From assembly GCA_036526135.1 (NCBI GenBank), contig DATCZA010000046.1, forward strand, positions 1 to 64,000: DNA of 64,000 nucleotides, given 5' to 3'. This DNA comes from UBA2965 sp036526135 (GTDB lineage Bacteria; Pseudomonadota; Gammaproteobacteria; Pseudomonadales; Azotimanducaceae). Shown piece after piece: positions 1 to 8,098 of this stretch. The translations under genes and the position numbers were made by a program. Within the stretch, counting starts at the first letter, position 1. Each line of letters opens with the position of its first letter. The notes under the pieces were generated by a model, which did no database searches, was not told the DNA's origin, and saw only the letters and a program-made list of their open reading frames with translations.

Positions 1-210
1 GGCCATGAGGCCATCGTTGATCCACAACACGAGGGGTTTCGCGATCTCGAGAGCACCCACCTGAATCACGACCGGCACGTCGAGAAAGGCTTCGTAGAGC
101 CCGGTCAGCGGGGAGTTTGATATGAGCAGCGCCAGCGCAGCCGCCGCAACCAGCAGAACACCGCCAGCGGCTTCCAACCTGAAGAACTGTCGTAATGAAT
201 CAAGCACCAT
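1..210 (-). CDS. nhaA: Na+/H+ antiporter NhaA, N-terminal part (cut by window edge)
   Basis: The reverse strand from 210 down to the left edge is open for 70 codons and begins MVLDSLRQFFRLEAAGG. The family exchanges protons for sodium across the inner membrane. The amphipathic start, the hydrophobic first helix (VLLVAAAALALLISNSPL) and the LYEAFLDVPV and LWINDGLMA segments are typical of NhaA N-termini. The rest, including the ion-binding aspartates, lies outside the window, so completeness cannot be judged. It is divergent from the GNAT-like gene at 453. The identification rests on recalled family sequence. Confidence 0.85.
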   Translation of the reverse strand, partial: MVLDSLRQFFRLEAAGGVLLVAAAALALLISNSPLTGLYEAFLDVPVVIQVGALEIAKPLVLWINDGLMA

Positions 211-452
211 GAGGCATTCCGTTTGCGCCCCTTCTACGGGCCGCCGGTTCCGACAATGTCGACACCAGAATCGACGCCAGAGTTTCGCTCCAATCCTGAC
301 GGCTCAATCGCAATCTCTCGTGCGGAGGCGACGTGCTTGCAGATGCCGGCGCGTGCCACTCCAAGAACGAGCATTACGGCCTCCCTTTGCAGTAGCCTTG
401 GGTCACACGATGGCTCGGCCTTGAGCAAACTTCGACCGGATAATTATGGACG
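211..452. other. Gap between nhaA and the GNAT-like gene
   Basis: This 242-base stretch must hold the promoters of two divergent genes. Short open frames cross it on both strands, but none has a convincing ribosome binding site or recognisable product. I see no clear repeat, hairpin or RNA gene. Confidence 0.5.
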
Positions 453-1136
453 ATGGGTCGCCGCATTCGGAATTTTTCTCAATCGCTGGCTAGGCATGGC
501 TTTTGGCCAACGTTAGTCAGGTACGTATACGTTCAATTGCGTCGTCTGATCGACTTCGAGATCTGTCGGGTCGAGTCCGGATCAGAGGATCCTTACACTT
601 GGCCAAAGCTCGAAGGATATGAGGTACGCGCAGTCGACGAGCAGGAGTTTCACGACAATCTCTGCGAGGAACTAAGTGATGCCAGATTTGACGGCGAGTT
701 CCAGCGCGGAGATCTATGCATTGCCGCGCTCTGCGAGGGTACGATCGTAGCGTACGACTTTACTTCTAAGCACCCGTCTCGCGTGAAGGAGGGTTTGGAG
801 TTTACTTTCCCGGACGAATTTTCCTACGGGATGGTCACAACAACCGCACCGGCTCATCGAGGCCGAAAGATCGCGCGAGAGTTGTGGAGAGTCAGTCGCC
901 AAATTCGGTTACAACGCGAGGGCCGCGATGTGCTTCGCATCTGGTACGTCAATGCGACCAATTTGGAGTCGCGAGCAGCGAACGTCAATACTGGCACAAA
1001 GGAGAACTTTCAGGGGTATGCCGGCTATCTGCGACTGTTCGGACGCTGGCACGTGTTCGCTTCTCCGAGATGTAGAAGGTTTGGGGCCGGGTTTCGGCAG
1101 TCCGATAGCTACACTCCCGGCAGTCCCACCACTTAA
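453..1136 (+). CDS. GNAT-like acetyltransferase family protein
   Basis: A 227-residue soluble protein. Residues about 50-185 look like a GNAT acyltransferase fold: beta strands around GDLCIAALCEGTIVAYDF, then a conserved-looking segment (MVTTTAPAHRGRKIARELW) that resembles the acetyl-CoA pyrophosphate loop (Q/R-x-x-G-x-G/A), with R and K in the loop. The substrate is unknown. The ATG at 453 was chosen; another ATG at 446 is out of frame. The gene stands alone between nhaA and the tRNA-Leu region, and its base composition looks less GC-rich than its neighbours, which hints at acquisition by transfer. The GNAT call is from motif shape only. Confidence 0.55.
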   Translation: MGRRIRNFSQSLARHGFWPTLVRYVYVQLRRLIDFEICRVESGSEDPYTWPKLEGYEVRAVDEQEFHDNLCEELSDARFDGEFQRGDLCIAALCEGTIVAYDFTSKHPSRVKEGLEFTFPDEFSYGMVTTTAPAHRGRKIARELWRVSRQIRLQREGRDVLRIWYVNATNLESRAANVNTGTKENFQGYAGYLRLFGRWHVFASPRCRRFGAGFRQSDSYTPGSPTT

Positions 1137-1384
1137 CGTCTGAAGTCCAAAGAGGCAGGTGGCACAGCGGTCGCCCATACGCTTCGACATTTTTAGAATA
1201 ATGAAAATAAAGCTTGAGGGCCAAAGAATGCGACGTGCTGGAAGCCGAGATATCGCGCCTCAGATCAGGGGTGCGTTCACGAGAGCCGCGCTGCAACTCG
1301 AAGAGGAAGGCAGGCCGATGGGGGAGTTAGAGGCTTCGTTCAGCATTCAGGTGAACTTCGTGGAGCCCGAACCTGCATTTTTAC
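1137..1384. other. Gap between GNAT-like gene and tRNA-Leu
   Basis: This 248-base stretch has a locally AT-rich patch near 1190-1210. An open frame starting at 1201 crosses it and runs on through the tRNA on the other strand; see the pseudogene entry. No promoter or terminator is convincing. Confidence 0.4.
1201..1380 (+). pseudogene. Possible remnant of a small phage or mobile-element protein
   Basis: From the ATG at 1201 the frame reads MKIKLEGQRMRRAGSRDIAP, followed by an IRGAF-R-A-LEEEGRPMGEL stretch that resembles, from memory, the N-terminus of small phage or mobile-element proteins. After about 40 residues the likeness stops abruptly, a VNFVEPEP segment follows, and the frame then runs without a stop through the tRNA gene. 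That is what an internally deleted fragment beside a tRNA attachment site would look like. The boundaries are approximate and the family is not firmly recognised; it could be a chance open frame. Confidence 0.25.
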
Positions 1385-1471
1385 TGGTGCCTGGGGTGGG
1401 AATCGAACCCACACTTGGTTGCCCAAACCAGATTTTGAGTCTGGCGCGTCTACCAGTTTCGCCACCCAGGC
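1385..1471 (-). tRNA. tRNA-Leu (anticodon CAA)
   Basis: The reverse strand folds as an 87-nt class II tRNA. The acceptor stem is GCCTGGG paired with CCCAGGC, followed by discriminator A and an encoded CCA at the 3' end. The anticodon stem is CCAGA/TCTGG around the loop CTCAAAA, giving anticodon CAA, which reads UUG. The T arm contains GGTTCGATTCC, and there is a long variable arm as expected for leucine. It is oriented opposite to the flanking protein genes. Confidence 0.95.
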
Positions 1472-1482
1472 AGCGATCGCGG

Positions 1483-1512
1483 ATTGTTGCACAGGCCGAG
1501 AAAGCGCGGCAA
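1483..1512 (-). promoter_or_regulatory. Candidate sigma70 promoter for tRNA-Leu
   Basis: On the reverse strand a TTGCCG box (1507-1512) is separated by 18 bases from an AACAAT box (1483-1488). The -10 ends 11 bases upstream of the mature tRNA 5' end at 1471. The spacing and placement fit a tRNA promoter; the match is moderate. Confidence 0.4.
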
Positions 1513-1592
1513 TGGCACCTTTGCGACAGCGCAGCTTCCTTTCGGTATCATCCCCGCCCCTTAAAAGATTCAGTCAGGATTTCTTCGAGAAC

Positions 1593-3050
1593 ATGAGCAA
1601 TACCCCCATTCTGGTTGGCGTGGCCCAGGTCGAGCAGCGGATCGAGGACGTGCGCGAAGGCGAGGAGCCGCTGGCGATGATGATCGACGCCACGCGACTG
1701 GCGGCGCAGGACGCTGGCTGCCCCGGCCTGCTCAGCGAGGCGAACTCCGTGCGGGTGATCAGAGGCATGTGGCCTTACGCCAATCCCGCAAGGGCCGTGG
1801 GTGAAGCCATCGGCAATCCGGGCGCGGAGACCGCGCTCACCCCGTTCGGCGGCAACAGCGTGCAGTCGACGCTGAACCATAGCGCGATCGACATTCGCGA
1901 TGGCGTCCACGACGTCATCATCATCACCGGAGCCGAGTGCGGCCGCAGTCAGGCTAAGGCGGGGCGAGCGGGCGTCGACCTGAACTGGAGCGAAGTTCCC
2001 GGCACGCCCGACCGGTACATTGGCGAGGACATGGAAATGCGCTGCCCCGCCGAGCGCGGTCTCGGCATGGGTCGCCCCATACAGATGTACCCGATGATGG
2101 AAAACCATCTGCGCTATCGCCGGGGCGATACCATCGAGGAACAGTTGATCCGTATCTCCGAGCTGTGGGCGTCGTTCAGCGCCGTCGCCGCGGAGAATCC
2201 CCACGCGTGGATGCGCGAGGCTAAAACCGCGGAGCAGCTTCGAACGATCTCCGTGGAGAACCGGCCCGTCTCCTTTCCCTACCCCAAGCTCATGAACTCC
2301 AACAACAACGTGGATCAGGGCGCGGCCCTCATTCTCTGCTCGACCGAGAAAGCAAAAGCGCTCGGCATCCCCGAGGAGAAGTGGGTGTACCCCTGGGCGG
2401 GCACCGACGCCCACGATACCTACTTCGTGTCGAACCGGGACAGCATGAGCCGCTCGCCCGCCATTCGGCTCGCCGGCCGACGCTGCCTCGAGCTGACCGG
2501 CCTGACGCCATTGGATCTGGCCTTCGTTGACGTCTACAGCTGCTTCCCGGTGGCCGTGCAGGTCGCCGCCGAAGAGATCGGCCTGGACACGACACGGCCG
2601 CTCACCATCACCGGGGGTCTGACCTTCGCCGGAGGGCCCCTGAACAACTACGTCATGCACTCCATCGCCACGATGGTGGAGAAACTGCGCGGCGCCCGGG
2701 GTGAGAAAGGCCTGATCACCGCCAACGGTGGCTATCTCACCAAGCATGCTTTCGGCGTGTACGGTACCGAGCCACCTGCAACGCCGTTCCAGCACGAGGA
2801 CCTGCAGCCGGCCGTCGATGCCACGGCCACCCGGAAAGTCGTCACGGAATGGACGGGCGAGGCCACGGTGGAGAGCTACACGGTCATGTACAAGGGTGAC
2901 GAGCTCGCCGTCGGGCACCTGAGCTGCCTGACCCCGGACGGTGTGAGGACCTGGGCTAACTGTGAGGACCCGGACACGCTCCTGGCCATGACCCGGGAGG
3001 AGTTCTGCGGCAGGCCCGTTCGACTTGCCGACCGGCGGGCACATTTCTGA
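1593..3050 (+). CDS. Thiolase-like protein (acetyl-CoA acetyltransferase family, TLP1-like)
   Basis: A 485-residue protein starting MSNTPILVGVAQVEQR. It has the two-part thiolase fold, with a longer C-terminus containing YSCFPVAVQ (near residue 320) and TGGLTFAGGPLNNYVMHS (near 345), both typical of thiolase-like protein type 1. The position where true thiolases carry the nucleophilic Cys reads FGGNSVQSTLNHSA here, with no Cys, so classical thiolysis or condensation is doubtful. Residues after about 400 would be the extra OB-like C-terminal domain of this subgroup. The ATG at 1593 is the first start downstream of the tRNA promoter that gives a normal family N-terminus. The last 26 bases overlap the RDD gene, suggesting cotranscription. 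Confidence 0.75.
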   Translation: MSNTPILVGVAQVEQRIEDVREGEEPLAMMIDATRLAAQDAGCPGLLSEANSVRVIRGMWPYANPARAVGEAIGNPGAETALTPFGGNSVQSTLNHSAIDIRDGVHDVIIITGAECGRSQAKAGRAGVDLNWSEVPGTPDRYIGEDMEMRCPAERGLGMGRPIQMYPMMENHLRYRRGDTIEEQLIRISELWASFSAVAAENPHAWMREAKTAEQLRTISVENRPVSFPYPKLMNSNNNVDQGAALILCSTEKAKALGIPEEKWVYPWAGTDAHDTYFVSNRDSMSRSPAIRLAGRRCLELTGLTPLDLAFVDVYSCFPVAVQVAAEEIGLDTTRPLTITGGLTFAGGPLNNYVMHSIATMVEKLRGARGEKGLITANGGYLTKHAFGVYGTEPPATPFQHEDLQPAVDATATRKVVTEWTGEATVESYTVMYKGDELAVGHLSCLTPDGVRTWANCEDPDTLLAMTREEFCGRPVRLADRRAHF

Positions 3051-3495
3051 GGCTACGCCTACGGACGCCAACGGGCAACCGGGCGCCACGCGCCGCCATG
3101 CCGGGCTGCTGCGGCGCGTCGGCGCCATGTGCTACGACGCGCTGCTCGTCGTCGCGCTCTGGCTCGTCACGCTGTTCCCAATCGTTGCGTTGAGCAACTC
3201 CGCCGTCACCGGCGCCACGGTGCGATCCCTCCTGTTCATCGAACTCTTCGTTTTTTTTGCCTACTTCTGGGTGAGCCGGGGCCAGACGCTCGGCATGCTC
3301 GCCTGGCGACTGCGCTTGGTACCGGCCGCACCCGGGGAACCCGTCACCCTGCGACAGGCACTGCTGCGCTTCATCGGCGCCCTCGCCGCGTTCGCCACCC
3401 TGGGTCTCGGATACCTGTGGATGTACATCGACCCCGAGCGCCGAACGTGGCCAGACATGCTGTCCGGCACACGGGTGATCCACGAACCCCGCTGA
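3025..3495 (+). CDS. RDD family integral membrane protein
   Basis: A 156-residue protein with a short soluble N-terminus and three hydrophobic segments: near residues 35-57 (ALLVVALWLVTLFPIVAL), 66-86 (SLLFIELFVFFAYFWVS) and 111-130. RRHAGLLRRVGAMCYDALLV carries the Arg...Asp pattern that names the RDD family, and GQTLGMLAWRLRLV is also typical. The exact role is unknown; some RDD members act in ion or proton transport. The likely start is a TTG at 3025 inside the end of the preceding thiolase-like gene, and no in-frame ATG gives a complete family N-terminus. It is convergent with lptG, leaving four bases between stops. Confidence 0.75.
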   Translation: MPTGGHISEATPTDANGQPGATRRHAGLLRRVGAMCYDALLVVALWLVTLFPIVALSNSAVTGATVRSLLFIELFVFFAYFWVSRGQTLGMLAWRLRLVPAAPGEPVTLRQALLRFIGALAAFATLGLGYLWMYIDPERRTWPDMLSGTRVIHEPR

Positions 3496-3499
3496 TCGC

Positions 3500-4576
3500 T
3501 CAGGCCACGCGGCGCAGCCCCACCAGGCCGATGGCCCAGCAGACGATAATGGGCAGAGCCACCGCTAGCGGAGGCGGCAGGTCGTAGACGTAGCTCATGG
3601 GCGCGAAGAGGTCCTGGAGATACTTGAAGGACAAACCCGCGATGACACCGACGCTCAGCCGCACGCCCATGCCTACCTCGCGCAAAGGGCCCAGGACGAA
3701 GCAGAGCGCGAGCAGAGCAAGGCCGAGCACGGAGAGCGGCTGCAGCAGCTTGCCCCAGTAGGCCAGCTGATAGGAACCCGAGTTGAGCCCCTCCCTGGTC
3801 ATGTAGTCGATCTGATAGCTGAGGTCGGTGACCGACAGCTTGCGGGGCTCGACGAGCACCCTGACCCCCAGCAGACGCGGATCGACGTTGCCATCCCAGC
3901 GAGCCGATTCGCTGCGTTGCACGGACGTGGATTCATCCTGAAACGCGGTTTCCACCACATCGAAGAGCATCCAGTGCGGATCGGCGCCGGGCAGGTACTC
4001 TGCCCGGGACGCGGACACCGAGCGCACCAGATTCTCCTCTGCGTCCAGCCAGAACTGGCGCAGACCGATGAGCCCGCCCTGCCCGTCCAGGCCGTCCACG
4101 TTCATGTAAAGGTTCGCTTCCCGATACCAGTAGCCACCGCGCAGAACGATCACTTCGGAGTCCTGTCTGCTGCGCGTCTTGTGCGCCTCGGCGAGTTCCT
4201 CCCCCCGGGGGGCAACGAACTCACCGAGCAGAAACCCGAGCAGCAGCACGATGAACGCCGGCCACGCCACGCTCAGGAATACCCGCCATACAGAGACGCC
4301 GGCCGCGCGCAGCACGACGATCTCCGAATTGCTTGCCAGGCTGCCAAGCCCGATGAGGGCACCGAGAAACACCATGTACGGGAGCATCTCGTAGATGCGC
4401 CGAGGCGTGGTCAGCGCCACGTACGTAAGCGCTTCGCCAAAACCGTAGGATTCGCGGCTGCCGCCAAGCTCATCGATGAGCGCGAAGATCGTCATCAGTC
4501 CCAGGAAGGCAATCAGCACCATCATGGTCGTCGCGAGAACGGTCCGGCCGATGTGTCTGTCCATTACCGCCAGCAT
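3500..4576 (-). CDS. lptG: LPS export ABC transporter permease LptG
   Basis: A 358-residue inner-membrane permease that with LptF and the ATPase LptB extracts lipopolysaccharide from the inner membrane and feeds it to the LptCAD bridge. N-terminal helices run from residue 10 (TVLATTMMVLIAFLGLM) to about 115, a periplasmic beta-jellyroll domain spans about 130-265, and the C-terminal helices carry PLSVLGLALLALCFVLG and the final IIVCWAIGLVGLRRV. LPYMVFLGALIGLGSLASNSEIVVLRAAG near residues 65-93 is the conserved coupling-helix region. The start lies four bases after lptF, so the two are one transcript; an alternative ATG four codons in is possible. Confidence 0.93.
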   Translation of the reverse strand: MLAVMDRHIGRTVLATTMMVLIAFLGLMTIFALIDELGGSRESYGFGEALTYVALTTPRRIYEMLPYMVFLGALIGLGSLASNSEIVVLRAAGVSVWRVFLSVAWPAFIVLLLGFLLGEFVAPRGEELAEAHKTRSRQDSEVIVLRGGYWYREANLYMNVDGLDGQGGLIGLRQFWLDAEENLVRSVSASRAEYLPGADPHWMLFDVVETAFQDESTSVQRSESARWDGNVDPRLLGVRVLVEPRKLSVTDLSYQIDYMTREGLNSGSYQLAYWGKLLQPLSVLGLALLALCFVLGPLREVGMGVRLSVGVIAGLSFKYLQDLFAPMSYVYDLPPPLAVALPIIVCWAIGLVGLRRVA

Positions 4577-4579
4577 GGA

Positions 4580-5653
4580 TCAGATCTTCGCTGGCCGCGA
4601 CGCGGCGGTGAGCAGAGCAACGGAGACGCCCAGGAACGCCAGGTGAACGGGCCAGAGCCCCAGCGCTGGTGGCCAGACTCCATCCTCCAGGGCATTGCGG
4701 ACCGCGACCAGCGCGACGTAATACCCCACGAAGACCAGAATGCCCGGGACGATCTTCGCAAAGCGCCCCTGCCGCGGTTTCACGCGCCCCAGCCCCACGG
4801 CGATTCCCGTGGCGATGAGCACCAGCAGCGGCAGGGAGTAGCGCCAATGCAGTTCTGCAATCTCATCCGGCCGGCCTGCCCCCATCAGCGTCCGGGTCGG
4901 AAGAGATTCCACCTCCGTGCTGCGTTGGGCCGCCGGCTGCAGGGCGAGCCGCTGCCCGAGCGCGCCGAACTCCACGACCCGATAGTTCCTGTCTCCGATG
5001 CGCCCCTCGTAACGGGTGCCGTTGTTGAGCACGAGAAACCGGCTGCCGGTATCCGGATCCACGACCTGCCGACCGGACTCGGCCCATACGGTGACGTCCT
5101 GGCGGTCTGGGCGGCGCTCTGCCATGAACACGCCCTGCAGCTCACGCTGGTCGTCGCTGACGGATTCCGTATACGTCACCCGGTTCCCGCGGGCGAAGGT
5201 TCGAAAAATTCCGGGCGAGACCGCCGTGAACTCCTCGTTGGCGCGCTGCTCCTGAAAGAAATCCTCCAGGATCGCGTTGTTGGCGGGCGTGATGACCATG
5301 CTGAGCAAACCGACCAAGGCCGCCAGCAATACCGCCGGAATGCCCAGCCAGCGCAGGAGCCGCCCACCGCCCACGCCGCTGTTCTGGACGATGGTCATCT
5401 CACGGTCGGCGTGCCACCGGGACACCGTGAGAAGCAGCGCGACGTAGTACGCGAAGGGCAGAAGCTGCTGGAGGAACTCCGGAAGCCTGAGCCACATGAT
5501 GGTGAGAAGACCCTGTGCGGCGTACTTCCCCAGCGCCGCGTCCTGAAGGTAGCCGATGAACCGACCACCGACAGCGACGGTGAGAAGGACGACGACCACG
5601 ACCACGAACACCCAGAACAGCTCGCGATTAAGGTAGCGCGCGGCTACCGCCAT
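4580..5653 (-). CDS. lptF: LPS export ABC transporter permease LptF
   Basis: A 357-residue partner permease of LptG. It starts at MAVAARYLNRELFWVF, with helices at about 11-33, 55-75 and 100-125, a periplasmic jellyroll domain at about 135-265, and C-terminal helices including YSLPLLVLIATGIAVGLGRV. LPFAYYVALLLTVSRWHADREM is the cytosolic coupling region that contacts LptB. It is divergent from pepA across a 57-base gap, an arrangement conserved in gammaproteobacteria. A TTGACG box on this strand at 5693-5698 may belong to its promoter, although no good -10 is spaced correctly from it. Confidence 0.93.
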   Translation of the reverse strand: MAVAARYLNRELFWVFVVVVVVLLTVAVGGRFIGYLQDAALGKYAAQGLLTIMWLRLPEFLQQLLPFAYYVALLLTVSRWHADREMTIVQNSGVGGGRLLRWLGIPAVLLAALVGLLSMVITPANNAILEDFFQEQRANEEFTAVSPGIFRTFARGNRVTYTESVSDDQRELQGVFMAERRPDRQDVTVWAESGRQVVDPDTGSRFLVLNNGTRYEGRIGDRNYRVVEFGALGQRLALQPAAQRSTEVESLPTRTLMGAGRPDEIAELHWRYSLPLLVLIATGIAVGLGRVKPRQGRFAKIVPGILVFVGYYVALVAVRNALEDGVWPPALGLWPVHLAFLGVSVALLTAASRPAKI

Positions 5654-5710
5654 ATGCCAAGTCCTTGTTTTAGCCTAAAATTGCGCGCCGAGCGTCAACC
5701 TGGGCCAATT

Positions 5711-7171
5711 ATGAAGTATTCGACCAAGACCGGCACCCTGGCCGAGCTGTCCACTCCCTGCCTGATCACGGGCTTGAAGACCGCCCGCCGGGTAGCCCGG
5801 GAACTCGGTCACGAGGTTGTGTTCACCGCTGCGACCTCGGACTTCAAGGACAGCGCCGGCCAGGTCCAGGTGGTCGGGCTTCCTTCATCCGGACCTGTGC
5901 GGCGTATTCTGGTCACCGGCGGCGCCGACGACGACCTCTCGGCGGAGTCGTACCGTAAAGTCATCGGGGCGGCTGCCACCGCGCTGAAGTCTGTCCCGGC
6001 GCGATCGGCTTTGTGGGCGCTCAATCATGCCCGGGTCGACGGGCAGGATGCCTACTGGAAAGCCAGCGCCGGGATCTTCGCCCTTTCCACCGCCCTGTAC
6101 GCATTCGATGAGCACAAGTCCACGCGCAACGACGATGCCGGCATCACGATTCGGACAGTGCAGGTGCACGCCGATGCCCGCACCCGCAGCAACGTCCAGC
6201 GCGCCGTCCGGCACGGCAACGCTCTGAAGTCCGGGCTCGACCTTGCCCGCAATCTGGGCAACCAGCCGCCGAACGTCTGCAATCCTCCCTATCTGGTGCG
6301 CGAGGCCCGCAAGCTGGCCAGGCGTGACAAGGTGACCGTCACCTCCCTGGACGAGAAGCGCATGCGCGAGCTGAACATGGGTGCCTTCCTCGCCGTCTCT
6401 GCAGGAAGCGAAACACCCGGACGCATGATCATCGTGCGCTATAACGGGGGCCGGCGGCAGGACGCGCCCGTGGTGCTGGTAGGCAAAGGCATTACCTTCG
6501 ACACCGGCGGTATCAGCCTGAAGCCGCCTGCGGCCATGGACGAGATGAAGTACGACATGTGCGGCGCTGCCACGGTACTTGGCGCCACCCTGGCCGCCGT
6601 GGAGGCGGCCCTGCCCATCAATCTGGTCACCATCGTCGCGGCCGCGGAGAACATGCCCAGCGGGCGGGCCACGCGGCCAGGCGACATAGTCACCACGCAT
6701 TCAGGCAAGACGGTGGAAATTCTCAACACCGACGCCGAGGGGCGCCTGGTGCTTTGCGACGCGCTTTCCTACGCGCGCCGCTACGAGCCGAAAGCCATCG
6801 TGGACGTGGCAACCCTCACCGGGGCCTGCATCGTCGCTCTGGGTTCCCACGCCTCCGCCGTGTACTCGAAAGACGACGATCTCGCCGAAGAATTGGTGAA
6901 CGCCGGCGAGTGGACGGGCGACCGGGCCTGGCGCATGCCCCTGTGGGACGAGTACCAGGCCCAGCTGAAGAGCCGCTTCGCCGATGTCGCCAACATCGGA
7001 GGCCCCCAGGCAGGCTCCGTCACCGCGGCCTGTTTCCTATCCCGGTTCACGGACTCCATGCGCTGGGCACACATGGACGTGGCCGGCAGCGCATTCCAGG
7101 GCGGAGCGAACAAGGGAGCCACCGGCCGGCCTGTGGGTCTTCTGTTCCGCTTCCTCATCGGGCAGTCTTGA
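5711..7171 (+). CDS. pepA: Cytosol (leucyl) aminopeptidase PepA
   Basis: A 486-residue M17 metallopeptidase that removes N-terminal residues from peptides in the cytoplasm; in E. coli the same protein also binds DNA. The N-terminal macro-like domain covers about 1-165. The catalytic domain carries GKGITFDTGGISLKP (near 258) and NTDAEGRL (near 340), which supply the two-metal ligands (Lys, Asp, Asp, Asp, Glu) and the catalytic Arg. The start at 5711 gives the standard N-terminus MKYSTKTGTLAEL; the frame is open further upstream only as antisense to lptF. It is followed after four bases by holC, the usual pepA-holC-valS order. Confidence 0.95.
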   Translation: MKYSTKTGTLAELSTPCLITGLKTARRVARELGHEVVFTAATSDFKDSAGQVQVVGLPSSGPVRRILVTGGADDDLSAESYRKVIGAAATALKSVPARSALWALNHARVDGQDAYWKASAGIFALSTALYAFDEHKSTRNDDAGITIRTVQVHADARTRSNVQRAVRHGNALKSGLDLARNLGNQPPNVCNPPYLVREARKLARRDKVTVTSLDEKRMRELNMGAFLAVSAGSETPGRMIIVRYNGGRRQDAPVVLVGKGITFDTGGISLKPPAAMDEMKYDMCGAATVLGATLAAVEAALPINLVTIVAAAENMPSGRATRPGDIVTTHSGKTVEILNTDAEGRLVLCDALSYARRYEPKAIVDVATLTGACIVALGSHASAVYSKDDDLAEELVNAGEWTGDRAWRMPLWDEYQAQLKSRFADVANIGGPQAGSVTAACFLSRFTDSMRWAHMDVAGSAFQGGANKGATGRPVGLLFRFLIGQS

Positions 7172-7175
7172 CCCC

Positions 7176-7613
7176 ATGACCCGCATCGACTTCTACATCC
7201 TCCAGGACGTCGATCTGGACGCCATGCGCAGATTCGCCTGCCGTCTTGCCGGCAAGGCCATCACGGGCGGCCACGAGGTCCACATACATACCCAGAGCGC
7301 CGAGGATGCCAGCATCGTGGACGAGCTGCTCTGGTCGTACCCCGACGACCGCTTCATCCCCCACGAGACCCTCGACGACTCCGGCCGCGCGGCCGTCGCC
7401 GCGCCGGTGACTCTGGGGTGGACCGAGCCCGACGGTCTGGACGGCGTGCTCATCAACCTGAGCGACGAGATCCCGCGCTTCTTCGGCCGCTTCGACCGGG
7501 TCGCCGAGGTGATCCCGCGGTCACGCCGGGACGCAGGACGGGATAGATACAAGTTCTATCGGGACCGCGGATATCCGCTGTTCCACCACGAGCTCGACGA
7601 CTGGGAAGCGTGA
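7176..7613 (+). CDS. holC: DNA polymerase III chi subunit HolC
   Basis: A 145-residue clamp-loader accessory subunit that links the psi subunit to single-strand binding protein. The N-terminus MTRIDFYILQ and the later CRLAGKAITGGHEVHIHT match the Rossmann-like fold of chi. WSYPDDRFIPHE near 52-63 and the C-terminal DRYKFYRDRGYPLFHHEL are characteristic. It is located between pepA and valS as in many gammaproteobacteria, and its stop overlaps the next start by one base, implying translational coupling. The candidate psi partner is in this window at 27706-28362. Confidence 0.92.
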   Translation: MTRIDFYILQDVDLDAMRRFACRLAGKAITGGHEVHIHTQSAEDASIVDELLWSYPDDRFIPHETLDDSGRAAVAAPVTLGWTEPDGLDGVLINLSDEIPRFFGRFDRVAEVIPRSRRDAGRDRYKFYRDRGYPLFHHELDDWEA

Positions 7614-8098
7614 TGAGCACCAAAGACTCTGCAGACTCCGAGGACGAGCTGCTGGGCGACCTCGAATCCCTGCGTTCGATTCTGGACGAGGAGGACGAGC
7701 TGATGCCCCAGGACGACGAGGCCGTTCCGCTTCTGGACGACGTGGTCGCAGATGCGGCCGACGCGGAGGAGCCCGCCCGGGCCAGTCCGGGAGGATTGGA
7801 CGACGACCTGTTCCAGGCGCTGCTGAGCGATGACTGGCGCGAATCGGCCGCCGCCATCATCGAGCAGGCGCCCGCTGCCCTCGGCCAGGCCGTTGCCTGG
7901 AAGCCCCGGGAGATCGCGGCCCTTCGGCAAGCCCTGCGTCTGAAGCAGGACGAAACCCTGAATCAGTGGATAAGTGATGCACTCGAGCGCCACGCCGAAG
8001 CGCTGCAAGCCGAGCTGCTCGAAGCCTTCTCCGGTGAGCTGAAGCCCGCGGTAGAAGGCATCTTGCGTCGCGACGCGGGGGGCGAACATGGAGAGTAG
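7613..8098 (+). CDS. Acidic hypothetical protein between holC and valS
   Basis: A 161-residue protein that I do not recognise. Residues 1-65 are very rich in Asp and Glu and probably disordered. Residues about 67-155 contain predicted helices, with DDDLFQALLSDDWRESAAAI, AAIIEQAPAALGQAVAW and RQALRLKQDETLNQWISDAL as the best-ordered segments. There is no signal peptide or membrane helix. The ATG at 7613 overlaps the holC stop and the gene end overlaps the valS start by 11 bases, so it is translated within the same operon. P. aeruginosa also has a small uncharacterised gene at this place, as far as I recall. A link to the replisome or to ValRS is only contextual. Confidence 0.8.
   Translation: MSTKDSADSEDELLGDLESLRSILDEEDELMPQDDEAVPLLDDVVADAADAEEPARASPGGLDDDLFQALLSDDWRESAAAIIEQAPAALGQAVAWKPREIAALRQALRLKQDETLNQWISDALERHAEALQAELLEAFSGELKPAVEGILRRDAGGEHGE

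Noticed and set aside
1548..3128. Open frame of about 525 codons on the reverse strand
   Set aside because: It is opposite the thiolase-like gene and shows no domain features or start signals.
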